From assembly GCA_964370295.1 (NCBI GenBank), contig CAYJIR010000001.1, positions 1 through 64,000 on the forward strand: 64,000 nt of DNA, read 5' to 3'. Numbering within the stretch: position 1 is the stretch's first letter; the number at the start of each line of letters is the position of its first letter. The notes under the pieces were generated by a model. The model worked only from the letters and a program-made list of their open reading frames with translations. It searched no databases and was not told where the DNA came from. This DNA comes from JAAYCI01 sp964370295 (GTDB lineage Bacteria; Bacillota; Clostridia; Oscillospirales; Ruminococcaceae). Both the position numbers and the translations under genes were made by a program. This document shows positions 1 through 7,745 of the stretch, piece after piece.

Positions 1-219
1 GCCCCACCGCAAAATGCGGTGGCCATAAAAGTGCTCAGAAAAGCACTTTTATGGGCATACTTTGATGCTTTCCACTGTGTTTTCGCCCCTAAAATGAAAA
101 GGCGAAAACGAAAGTGCAAGGTTTTTGTGCGAAAAACAGAAAAACCTTTGCACTTTTCCAAACAAAAAATCCATTTTATAATATGTATATGTCTTTTTTG
201 TTTGTTCAGTGGGCATTAA
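1..219 (+). repeat. Dispersed hairpin-chain repeat, copy A (left end cut by window)
   Basis: This is a non-coding element shared with copies near 22.9, 27.1, 32.9, 53.9 and 62.5 kb. Read left to right it is a row of hairpins: CCACCGCA/TGCGGTGG (6-22), CCATAAAAGTGC/GCACTTTTATGG (22-54), GTTTTCGCC/GGCGAAAAC, AAAGTGCAAGG/CCTTTGCACTTT, then AAACAAAAAA/TTTTTTGTTT. It ends in the family terminal sequence TTCAGTGGGCATTA at 206-219. The left terminal repeat lies outside the window. The short reading frames that cross it have no ribosome binding site and are disrupted in the other copies, so I read it as non-coding. Confidence 0.8.
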
Positions 220-284
220 ATAATCCATATAGCAATAATACTACACAAAATAAAAAAACACAACCGATAAATCAATTGTGTTTT

Positions 285-375
285 TGGCGGAGAAGGAGGG
301 ATTTGAACCCTCGCGACGCTTTCACGCCCTACTCCCTTAGCAGGGGAGCCTCTTCGACCTCTTGAGTACTTCTCC
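285..375 (-). tRNA. tRNA-Ser (anticodon GCT)
   Basis: On the minus strand a class II tRNA can be folded. It has a 7-bp acceptor GGAGAAG/CTTCTCC, an anticodon loop CTGCTAA giving GCT, which reads AGC/AGU serine codons, and a long variable arm typical of tRNA-Ser. The T-loop is GTTCAAATC. The discriminator is G and the CCA end is encoded at 285-287. It lies 38 bp downstream of a second tRNA-Ser in the same orientation, so the two may share a transcript. Confidence 0.95.
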
Positions 376-413
376 GTGTCAAATAAAATAAGTATTCTAT
401 TGTGGCATCAAAG

Positions 414-502
414 TGGCGGAGAGGGTGGGATTCGAACCCACGGCCCCTTGCGGAGTCACCGGTTTTCAAGACCGGCTCCTTAAACCACTCGGACACCTCT
501 CC
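414..502 (-). tRNA. tRNA-Ser (anticodon TGA)
   Basis: This is a minus-strand class II tRNA. It shows a 7-bp acceptor GGAGAGG/CCTCTCC, an anticodon stem CCGGT/ACCGG with loop CTTGAAA giving TGA, a long variable arm, T-loop GTTCGAATC, G discriminator and encoded CCA at 414-416. It reads UCN serine codons. It is upstream of the tRNA-Ser(GCT) on the same strand. Confidence 0.95.
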
Positions 503-594
503 TCTCGAAAGCACCATTAGATGCCTAATTATTGTATCATAAACACACTCTTTGTGTCAATTATTTTTAGGGTAAGCTCGGTTTTTTTAAAAAA

Positions 595-1365
595 TCATGA
601 AGTAAGTGCCGATGTGTCTTCAAAAACAGCCAATATTTGCTGCAAATCTCGCATAGGTAGTTGCCCTGGGGCAGAGCAGTTTTCGGCATAGCCAAAAGTG
701 ACGGCGGAACCTGTGAAATGGCCACTGATGCGGCTTAGTTGTCCAAGTTCCCCCATGGACATGGTGATAAAGGGACAATCGGCCTGCCTGTAAAATTCCT
801 CGCTTACGGCCAAGAGGCTAAGAACATCTGCAAAACGGTGTGGCATAACGGCCAATTTTGGTATGTCAGCACCCAATTGCCGCATGCGTTGCAAACGGTT
901 TAACATGGCTTCTTTAGAAGGTGTGCCGTATAAATCGTGGCTAGACAGCACAACAGCAATCTCTTTGTTTTTGGCCTCTTCTATCAGCAGAGAAAGCAAA
1001 TCGTTTTTACAAGAGAGCTCGATATCTATGAGGTCGATGCTTTCGCTGGCAATCATCAGGCGTAGTAGCGAGCCGTAGGTGCTCTGTTTAATCTCGCGCT
1101 TGCCGCCCTCTGGCACTGTGCGAAAAGTGAGCAAAAGAGGCGTTCCTTTTAAAGCAACTTTCAATTGTTTTACAGTGCGTAAAAGAATAATATCTTCCAT
1201 GGGGGGAAGGCAATCAAGACGCCACTCCACGATATCTGCGGCGAGGGCTCTTGCTAAAGTGGCGCTGTAAAGTAGAGTGTCGGTGCTAGTGTCTACTAAA
1301 GAAACACAGGTTTTTGGCTTCCCATCGCCCAGGATAAGGTTGCGTATACAAAGGGTATTATTCAT
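595..1365 (-). CDS. aroD: Type I 3-dehydroquinate dehydratase
   Basis: This 256-residue enzyme should dehydrate 3-dehydroquinate to 3-dehydroshikimate, the third step of the shikimate pathway, through a Schiff base. The class I motifs are visible: the early acidic motif DIVEWRLD, the general base histidine in LSSHD and the Schiff-base lysine in IPKLAVMP. The C-terminal glycine/serine-rich phosphate-binding part SMGELGQLSRISG is also present. The chosen ATG at 1365 has AAGGAGAA upstream; an in-frame extension to 1473 lies inside the preceding gene and lacks a site. The start overlaps the stop of the YihY gene by 8 bp, so the two are probably translationally coupled. No other shikimate gene is nearby. 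Identification is firm. Confidence 0.93.
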   Translation of the reverse strand: MNNTLCIRNLILGDGKPKTCVSLVDTSTDTLLYSATLARALAADIVEWRLDCLPPMEDIILLRTVKQLKVALKGTPLLLTFRTVPEGGKREIKQSTYGSLLRLMIASESIDLIDIELSCKNDLLSLLIEEAKNKEIAVVLSSHDLYGTPSKEAMLNRLQRMRQLGADIPKLAVMPHRFADVLSLLAVSEEFYRQADCPFITMSMGELGQLSRISGHFTGSAVTFGYAENCSAPGQLPMRDLQQILAVFEDTSALTS

Positions 1366-2368
1366 TATTATCTTCTCCTTTATGCTTTGTGTCTTTGGTG
1401 GTTTCATGGGATTGTGCAGTGTTTTTTTTATCAATATGGCGTGTTTGCAACGCCAAAAGTTTCTTTTTCGCATAGTTGCTAAGCTTGTCGTCTAGCAAAA
1501 GATTCCATTCGTCTAGCTTGCTGGATTGCAAACTATCTTCGCCAAAACGGTATTCGTAGATGCTGGCATTTAGCAAAGCACCCACTACCACCGCCATAGC
1601 GGAATACTCCAGCCAAAACATTAGTATAAAAAATGTGCTGAGTGCCCCATAGCCGGACAAAGAGCGCGTAGCCACCCTTACATATAAGGCAAATAACTGC
1701 ACCAAAAGCAAAAGTACCATTGTGGCAAACAGAGCCCCGGGGATGGCCTCGCGAAAGCGAACTTTGGCCGAAGGTGCAATGAGATATACCAGCACTAACA
1801 TGAAAAACACAAACACTAAAACTACAGGCCAACGTAAATTGTCTATCACATCACGCAGGGGTTCTATCCAAGGCATAGCAGGGATTAAGAAAGAAAAAAG
1901 CATGTCGCTGAAGCTAAATAAAAACAAAAGTAAACCGATGAGAACTAAAAAAAGCAAAACACTTACAAAACCGATAAAGCGGCGAACGATGTAATTGCGC
2001 TCGCTGTGAATGCCATAGGCGGCGGTCATGCTGTTTTGCAGGCAATTGATGGCACGGCTGGAAGCCCAAAGCAAGGTGAGTGTGGAGACAGACAACAAAC
2101 CTCCACTGCTGCCGCTTAACAGACTTAGAACGATGGGTTTTGCTACGGGCAGCAGGGCCTCGGGAATTAAAATAGACAAATAGTCTACCACCACGTCCGG
2201 TGTGATGTGAAACAGCGGAAGCAAGTTGCCTAACAAAATTAAAAACGGAAATATAGACAACAAGGCGTAAAATGCAATGCTTACAGAGGAAGGGACCAAA
2301 GAGGCTTGTTTGCTCCGTTTGATGAAAATGAGAATGAAACGCAGGAATTTATTTTTTTTGGTTTGCAT
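1358..2368 (-). CDS. YihY/BrkB-family integral membrane protein
   Basis: This is a 336-residue polytopic membrane protein of the YihY/virulence-factor BrkB family, whose biochemical role is not settled. About six hydrophobic segments follow a short basic N-terminus, beginning with the family-typical ALLSIFPFLILLGNL near residue 45. The C-terminal 60 residues are charged and hydrophilic, probably cytoplasmic. The ATG at 2368 is preceded by AAAGGAAGC, which favours it over the in-frame ATG 15 bp upstream. It is the first gene of a likely two-gene unit with aroD, which it overlaps by 8 bp. The family call is safe; the function remains open. Confidence 0.88.
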   Translation of the reverse strand: MQTKKNKFLRFILIFIKRSKQASLVPSSVSIAFYALLSIFPFLILLGNLLPLFHITPDVVVDYLSILIPEALLPVAKPIVLSLLSGSSGGLLSVSTLTLLWASSRAINCLQNSMTAAYGIHSERNYIVRRFIGFVSVLLFLVLIGLLLFLFSFSDMLFSFLIPAMPWIEPLRDVIDNLRWPVVLVFVFFMLVLVYLIAPSAKVRFREAIPGALFATMVLLLLVQLFALYVRVATRSLSGYGALSTFFILMFWLEYSAMAVVVGALLNASIYEYRFGEDSLQSSKLDEWNLLLDDKLSNYAKKKLLALQTRHIDKKNTAQSHETTKDTKHKGEDNNE

Positions 2369-2552
2369 TTTGCTTCCTTTCACGCCCTTAGATGTGCAAG
2401 AATAATTGTGTTATCAAGGGTGTAGTATACGGCAAAAACTCGCAAAAGCGAGCGTGATTTAGCTTGCAACAAAAGAGGGGCACATGTGTCCATGGCGTGT
2501 TTGTGTGCCATACAAAAAATGGCTGTGGTTTTTTTGGGGCACGGCCAATCCA

Positions 2553-3485
2553 TTATGCCATAAAAAGCAATTCCACGATAGTGGCCAACAAAGGCAAGGT
2601 GAGCATGGATATTACGGTGGATAAGAAAATAAGTTTGGAGGAATAAACAACATCTCCCTTGTAGGCAGTGGCTAAAGAGTTGGTTGTGACCGCCACGGGC
2701 ATGCCAAACAGTAAGGTGAGAACACCGGCCACTATAGCCGGGATACCCAAAACCCATGAAATACCCAAAACCAGCAAGGGGATGATAAGCAGACGTAGGC
2801 CACAAAGCAAAAAGCCGGTGGTGAACAAAGTGGCGCGCATATCAATGCTTGCCAAAATGCACCCGATGGGAAGCAAAGCCATGGGAACTGAACAATGGGC
2901 CAAAAGCTCGGCCGTGTTGAGCAATAAAGAGGGAGGTTGCAAGCCAAGCAACATAAAGGCTAAGCCAATAAATATAGAAATAAGCGTGGGATGCATGATT
3001 TGTTTTAAAATGGGAATACGGGCTTTCTCTTTGGGGAGAAATAAACGAAATGAAAATAAAAACATAAAGAAATTAAGAGGGATCATAAAGGCAGCTAGAT
3101 ACAAAATACCTTCGTTTCCGTAATAACCATCAATGATAGGCAAACCAATGAAGGCTACATTGGGGCTGGTGAGCGCATAGCGCAAAATGTTTTTTTGTTT
3201 GATAGGAAAATTTCGAAAAAGATATTTGGCCGCCCAAAAGCATAGCCCTTCTACCACAAAGCCGATAAGCACCACAAGAAAAAAATCGTATAATTGTTCT
3301 TCATTTGGCTGTGCCGTAACCAATACGGTAAATAAACTACAAGGGATGAGGACATTGATATTTATAAAACTGAGAAAAAGACGCACATTGTGCTCGATAT
3401 AGCCGGTTCTGGAAAGAAAAAACCCAACAGCAATTAAAAGAACAATCATCACCTGTTGTTCTATCATTCCAAGTAAACTTAGCAT
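2553..3485 (-). CDS. AEC-family (auxin efflux carrier) transporter
   Basis: This is a 310-residue membrane protein with two blocks of about five hydrophobic segments. It matches the AEC family, which includes malate permeases such as MleP and other organic-acid carriers. Family-like features are the N-terminal VGFFLSRTGYI, the TSPNVAFIGLPII segment in the first half and the C-terminal FGMPVAVTTNSLATAY, where family members carry a conserved NxxxxA-type motif. The ATG at 3485 has GGGAGG about nine bases upstream. It stands alone: about 185 bp separate it from the downstream minus-strand gene, and a plus-strand promoter lies upstream. The substrate cannot be told from sequence; an organic acid is the family-based guess. 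Confidence 0.85.
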   Translation of the reverse strand: MLSLLGMIEQQVMIVLLIAVGFFLSRTGYIEHNVRLFLSFININVLIPCSLFTVLVTAQPNEEQLYDFFLVVLIGFVVEGLCFWAAKYLFRNFPIKQKNILRYALTSPNVAFIGLPIIDGYYGNEGILYLAAFMIPLNFFMFLFSFRLFLPKEKARIPILKQIMHPTLISIFIGLAFMLLGLQPPSLLLNTAELLAHCSVPMALLPIGCILASIDMRATLFTTGFLLCGLRLLIIPLLVLGISWVLGIPAIVAGVLTLLFGMPVAVTTNSLATAYKGDVVYSSKLIFLSTVISMLTLPLLATIVELLFMA

Positions 3486-3606
3486 GTAAAGAACCTCCCA
3501 CCATTAAGGGCTATATCTATTAAAACATATTTTGAGAATGATGACAAACGAAAACATGTCGTTATTGGTGTGTTAGAGCTAAAACGTGGAGAGAGTGTTT
3601 CTTTGC

Positions 3607-3635
3607 TTGCAAGAAAAGAAAAGTTTTGATACAAT
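3607..3635 (+). promoter_or_regulatory. Vegetative promoter for the 3735 lipoprotein gene
   Basis: TTGCAA (3607-3612), a 17-bp spacer and TACAAT (3630-3635) match a sigma-A promoter. It lies about 100 bp before the lipoprotein start and points away from the divergent AEC gene. Confidence 0.6.
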
Positions 3636-3734
3636 AGGCTACACATTTTATTGGCCGCAAAAGCAACAAAAGAGTGTATTGTATAAAACCGTGCCGGAAC
3701 CAAAAAAGATAAAACAGTGATGGGGGAAGAAAAC

Positions 3735-4370
3735 ATGCGATATGTTGTGATTTGTATATGTTTAGGATGTGCCTTTATGTTTGGGGCCTGCACACAAGAA
3801 AATACAAGCTCTTCCGCTTCAATAGTAAGTGAGGCAAACACACAGCCCAGTGTTTCTGTGCAAAGTGAAGAATCTTTTTCAACAGAAACAATGATATATC
3901 GGGGAGAAATAACCGAACTGTCCGAGGAAAATATCACAGTGAGCCAGTTGCCCGGCTATGATTATGGGCAAGAAGAGATTGTGTTTACATGGAGACAAGA
4001 GCAAAATGAGACACAGCCGGAACTTGGCATGTATGTGCAAGTGGCATATGATGGTGCGCTAACCCGTTCTATTCCGCCACAGGCAACGGCTTTGGAAGTT
4101 TCCGTGTTGGCCCCCTTGTCGGAGGGTGCACTTTGGGGTGGTGAAATAATAAGCAGTGAACCAACAGAAGAAGGATATCGCATAGAAATGCAAGCCGAAA
4201 GCCCAAGAGAGGAGCTTGTGATCGTGCATGTACCTTTAGAGGCATTGGAACAACTGGACGAAACAGATTTGGTGGAAGGGGCCAAAGTACTTGCTGTAAC
4301 CAACGGTGCCATGACAGCGAGCTTGCCGCCACAAATATCCGCATGGGCCTTGTTGCCCTGGGAGGCGTAG
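3735..4370 (+). CDS. Secreted lipoprotein with two similar halves, function unknown
   Basis: This is a 211-residue predicted lipoprotein. A signal peptide ends in the lipobox FGAC, so Cys19 or so would be lipidated and the protein anchored outside the membrane. A Ser/Thr-rich linker follows to about residue 55. The rest consists of two similar units of about 75 residues. Each opens with a GEI motif (YRGEITELS, WGGEIISSE) and closes with a matched end (DGALTRSIPPQATALEV and NGAMTASLPPQISAWAL). This resembles DUF3221-type small beta domains, but that is only a resemblance. The ATG at 3735 is chosen for the GGGGGAAG site and the lipobox distance; an ATG 18 bp upstream is possible. It may be co-transcribed with the amidase 35 bp downstream. 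Confidence 0.75.
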   Translation: MRYVVICICLGCAFMFGACTQENTSSSASIVSEANTQPSVSVQSEESFSTETMIYRGEITELSEENITVSQLPGYDYGQEEIVFTWRQEQNETQPELGMYVQVAYDGALTRSIPPQATALEVSVLAPLSEGALWGGEIISSEPTEEGYRIEMQAESPREELVIVHVPLEALEQLDETDLVEGAKVLAVTNGAMTASLPPQISAWALLPWEA

Positions 4371-4405
4371 ACATCATAGCTTTTTAGAAAAAGGAGGGTA
4401 GCCCC

Positions 4406-5233
4406 ATGAAAATTGCTTTGTTACAATTGGGCATTGGTATGGATAAGGAAAAAAATGTAGCCCATGCTTGCAAGGAAGTAGAAAAAGCGGCCCGGCAAGG
4501 GGCCGATTTAGTTGTGCTGCCGGAAATGTTTTTTTGTCCCTATTCCAACAAGTATTTTCGCGCCTATGGAGAGGAAGAGGCGGGCCCTGTACAAGTGATC
4601 TTATCCGCCTTGGCAAAACGGCTTGGAATTATCTTGGTGGCAGGGTCGTTGCCGGAAATTTGTGACGATTGTATGTATAATACATCGTATGTATATGATG
4701 CACAAGGCAAACAAATTGCACGTCATCGCAAAATGCATCTTTTTGATATACAATTAAAAGATGGCCAGCAGTTTAAAGAATCTAAAACCATGTCGGCGGG
4801 CAATGAAGTTACCGTTTTTGAAACACCTTTTGGCAAAATGGGTCTTTGCCTTTGTTTTGACATGCGTTTTGAAGAATTGGCTCGTCTGATGGCTTTGGAA
4901 GGTGCCAAGTGCGTATTTGTACCGGCGGCGTTTAATATGACTACGGGGCCTGCTCATTGGGAATTGATGTTTCGCCAGCGTGCGGTAGATAATCAGATGT
5001 TCACGTTTGGTATTTCGCCGGCTCGCGATGATACAGCGGCCTATGTGGCCTATGGTAATACCTTGGCGGTGAACCCTTGGGGTGAGGTGTTGGCACGTTG
5101 TGATGCAAAAGAGGAAGTGTTGCTTTTGGATATAGATTTGGATGAGGTGGAAGAAATACGGGCCCAGTTGCCCATTTTATCGGCGCGTCGCCTTGATGTG
5201 TATGAGTTGGTTCATAAGAAAGATGTGCCATAA
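4406..5233 (+). CDS. Carbon-nitrogen hydrolase family protein (omega-amidase/Nit2-like)
   Basis: This 275-residue cytoplasmic enzyme belongs to the nitrilase superfamily. The Glu-Lys-Cys triad is visible: Glu in VVLPEMFF near residue 47, Lys in RHRKMHLFD near 110, and Cys in LCLCFDMRFEELAR near 151. Length and the tail PILSARRLDVYEL match the Nit2/omega-amidase branch, which hydrolyses alpha-ketoglutaramate and similar omega-amides. The substrate is inferred from the subfamily only. AAGGAGG precedes the ATG. It follows the lipoprotein by 35 bp and is followed by a terminator at 5263-5297. Confidence 0.88.
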   Translation: MKIALLQLGIGMDKEKNVAHACKEVEKAARQGADLVVLPEMFFCPYSNKYFRAYGEEEAGPVQVILSALAKRLGIILVAGSLPEICDDCMYNTSYVYDAQGKQIARHRKMHLFDIQLKDGQQFKESKTMSAGNEVTVFETPFGKMGLCLCFDMRFEELARLMALEGAKCVFVPAAFNMTTGPAHWELMFRQRAVDNQMFTFGISPARDDTAAYVAYGNTLAVNPWGEVLARCDAKEEVLLLDIDLDEVEEIRAQLPILSARRLDVYELVHKKDVP

Positions 5234-5262
5234 GCAGGGGAGAACATTTGTTTCATGGTAAA

Positions 5263-5297
5263 AAAATCCGTCAAACCAAAGGTTTGGCGGATTTTTA
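5263..5297. terminator. Bidirectional intrinsic terminator
   Basis: AATCCGTCAAACC and GGTTTGGCGGATT form a 13-bp stem around a three-base loop, with an A-run on the left and a T-run on the right. It separates the convergent amidase and MocR genes. Confidence 0.85.
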
Positions 5298-5379
5298 TGA
5301 TGTAAAGTGTTTAATGGCCGCTGTTTCGCCTTTTCAGGTGAACAGCGAAAACACAGTGGAGTGCATTTAGCAGGTATTA

Positions 5380-6822
5380 TTAACGATGTTTATGGGAAAG
5401 GTGGTTTTGCATCACCGATATAAGGGAATGCAAGGCTTCGTCTAAATTGGCATCGGGCAGACCGCCGTATCCTAAGACCAGAGCATCATGGCCTCCTTGC
5501 CACAAAGAAAAACCGGCGCTGCCTTGCTGTGCATAGTGCGAGAGTGCACGAATTTCAAGGTTTTTTTCAGCGGCTTCGTTGGCAAGTTTGCTTGCATGGC
5601 AATTGTGTAATTTTAAAATAAAATAGAGGCCTGTGTGTGTATTAAAGCATTGATAACTGCTCTTGGGAAGACCTTGTTCCAGCAGACTTAAAATACGGGT
5701 GAGGCGCTGACGATAACAAAGGCGAACACTATTGAGGCGGCGAGAAAAGTGTCCTTCGCTGATAAAACGCGCCAAGGTGTGTTGTTCGGGCCGCCAAATA
5801 GTGCAGGCATAGTCATGGTAATGATTTTGCCATGCCTCTAAGAGTTTTGGTGGCAAAACCAAATACGAGGCACGAATACCAGGGGCCAGAGAACGGGAAA
5901 ATGTGCCGGCATACACCACGCGATTTTGCCTGTCCATACTTTGAAGGCTTGGTAAAGGACGTCCGGAAAAGCGAAATTCACTGTCGTAGTCGTCTTCTAT
6001 GATAAGGCCGTTATGTTCGGCTGCCCAGTGCAATAGCTCGGCGCGTCTTGGAGCCGGCATCACAAAACCGCTGGGAAATTGATGGCTTGGGGTGACATAG
6101 CAAACCCCCACTTGGTTTTGAACTAAAGCCTGAATGCACATGCCTTTTTCGTCTACGTTTAGAGCGGTGGTGTCTCTGCCAACATTTTGAAAAAGACGGG
6201 AGGTTTTGGCGTAGCCGGGGTTTTCCAATGCAATGGCACCTTGAGGCAAAAGGGGGGACAGCCTGGCCAGTAAAACCTCCAAACCGGCACCCATCACCAC
6301 TTGCTCCGGCGTGCACTGTACACCGCGAAAGCCTCGCAAGTAATCGGCAATGGCCTTGCGTAGAACGAAGTCCCCATAACTTTCACCTTTGGAAAAAAGG
6401 TCAAGAGAACTTGAAAGAACCTCTTTTGACAATCGATTCCAAGTTTTGCGTAGAAATAAAGTGGAATCGATGCCACCGGATAAAAAACTATAATGAACAT
6501 AAGTGCTCGCTGCCTTTTCGGCGAAATCGGCGACAGGGGTGGTAGCCGGGGCAAGCGGTAAAGGCAATAAAGGCCCAAGATCATTTACCCAAAAACCGCT
6601 GCGCGGCCGTGCCTGCACATAGCCTTCATCTACAAGCATTTGGTAGGCTCTGTCCACGGTGTTCACACTAAGGCCGAGGTGCAAAGCGGCACTGCGCTTT
6701 CCCAGCAAGTGTTCGCCACAAGCAAGATGTCCACTGCGTATTTCAGCCACAAGAAATTCATATAACTGCATGTATAAGGGTTTTGGGTTGTTTTTTTCTA
6801 AAAATAAGCCAATAAATTGCAA
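5380..6822 (-). CDS. MocR-family (GntR + aminotransferase fold) transcriptional regulator
   Basis: This is a 480-residue fusion of a GntR-type winged helix (residues about 10-80, PLYMQLYEFLVAEIRSG, LGLSVNTVDRAYQMLVDEGYV) and a class I aminotransferase-like domain. The layout is that of MocR, GabR and PdxR regulators, which usually bind PLP as an internal aldimine. The segment that normally reads GTFSK has Arg310 (GTFSRSLAPG), so the Schiff-base lysine is missing; ligand binding may be non-covalent or altered. The start is TTG at 6822 with GGAGGTG four bases upstream. It diverges from an ECF S component, the arrangement seen for PdxR-type regulators and vitamin B6 uptake, which suggests but does not prove that role. 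Confidence 0.85.
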   Translation of the reverse strand: MQFIGLFLEKNNPKPLYMQLYEFLVAEIRSGHLACGEHLLGKRSAALHLGLSVNTVDRAYQMLVDEGYVQARPRSGFWVNDLGPLLPLPLAPATTPVADFAEKAASTYVHYSFLSGGIDSTLFLRKTWNRLSKEVLSSSLDLFSKGESYGDFVLRKAIADYLRGFRGVQCTPEQVVMGAGLEVLLARLSPLLPQGAIALENPGYAKTSRLFQNVGRDTTALNVDEKGMCIQALVQNQVGVCYVTPSHQFPSGFVMPAPRRAELLHWAAEHNGLIIEDDYDSEFRFSGRPLPSLQSMDRQNRVVYAGTFSRSLAPGIRASYLVLPPKLLEAWQNHYHDYACTIWRPEQHTLARFISEGHFSRRLNSVRLCYRQRLTRILSLLEQGLPKSSYQCFNTHTGLYFILKLHNCHASKLANEAAEKNLEIRALSHYAQQGSAGFSLWQGGHDALVLGYGGLPDANLDEALHSLISVMQNHLSHKHR

Positions 6823-6953
6823 AGAACACCTCCAACTGATACCATAAAAAATTCAAAAAGTGGGTATTGCGTTAGGCTCAGATGCCTGCTAGAATCAGAA
6901 TATCGAAACAGCAAGACTTTGTCAAGTGCTGTATAAAAAGAGGAGTGTTTAAA

Positions 6954-7481
6954 ATGAAACAAGAATCAATCAAGAAAATAACATACACAGGGGTATTCGC
7001 GGCTTTGATTTTTTTGGCTGTTTATCTTATTCATGTGCCGATTGGCCCAAATGGAAGTTATATACATTTTGGGGACGCTTTTATTTACCTTGCGGCCACG
7101 GTGTTGCCGTTGCCGTATGCTATGGTGGCAGCCGCAGTGGGTGCAGGGCTTTCGGATGCATTAGCTCCCGGAGGCATGGTGTGGTTACCGGCCACTTTGT
7201 TGATAAAACCATTGCTGTGTCTTGCGTTTGGGAAAGCGGATAAAAATCAAATGAAAAAAATTATTCCGGCCGTGGTGATTGGCAGCGTGATTACCATTTT
7301 TGGATATTCTCTTGCGGCGTGGTTGCTGTTTGGGAACATAGGGGCTGTGGTGGCAGAACTTCCTATTTCTTTACTGCAGGCTGTAGGTAGCGGTTTGTTG
7401 TTCGTTTTGTTAAGCAAGGCTTTAAGCCGTGCCACAAAGGGAAGACAAATTTTTTCTGAAGGTGAGGCTATGCACAGGTAG
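6954..7481 (+). CDS. ECF transporter S component, vitamin type uncertain
   Basis: This is a 175-residue membrane protein with about six hydrophobic segments and the typical S-component N-terminus (KKITYTGVFAALIFLAVYL). The family pattern YIHFGDAFIYLAATVLP follows near residue 40. Such proteins bind a vitamin or its precursor and dock to a shared EcfAAT module, which is not encoded here. GAGGAG precedes the ATG at 6954; an in-frame extension of 24 codons is unlikely because it has no site. The divergent MocR regulator makes pyridoxine or a related B6 vitamer the first guess (inference). A strong terminator follows. Confidence 0.8.
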   Translation: MKQESIKKITYTGVFAALIFLAVYLIHVPIGPNGSYIHFGDAFIYLAATVLPLPYAMVAAAVGAGLSDALAPGGMVWLPATLLIKPLLCLAFGKADKNQMKKIIPAVVIGSVITIFGYSLAAWLLFGNIGAVVAELPISLLQAVGSGLLFVLLSKALSRATKGRQIFSEGEAMHR

Positions 7482-7503
7482 CCGTGCAATGGAAAAGAGA
7501 TAA

Positions 7504-7540
7504 AAACCAGGCAGATTTTGAAATCTGCCTGGTTTTTTAT
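7504..7540 (+). terminator. Intrinsic terminator after the ECF S component
   Basis: AAACCAGGCAGATT and AATCTGCCTGGTTT form a long perfect stem followed by a T-run. The next 200 bp, up to the convergent gene end at 7746, show nothing recognisable. Confidence 0.88.
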
Positions 7541-7745
7541 TAAAATACATTCAACAGAGAGAAATGACATGGCGTAGAGTTCAAGGATGCCATAGCCTTG
7601 TGGAAGGTGGCAAACAAGGCGACCGATGTATGCCATCCCGGGACTTGCTTAGTGGGGCATTAAATACAACTGTGCGAAGGGTGTTTGTTGTTAAAAATAC
7701 AAGGCAGGGTGCATGGGAAAACCAGCGGCGGTTCCAAGTTAAGTT

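Noticed and set aside
1..365. Short plus-strand reading frames across repeat copy A and the tRNA-Ser gene
   Set aside because: They lack ribosome sites, run into a tRNA gene and are not kept in the other repeat copies.
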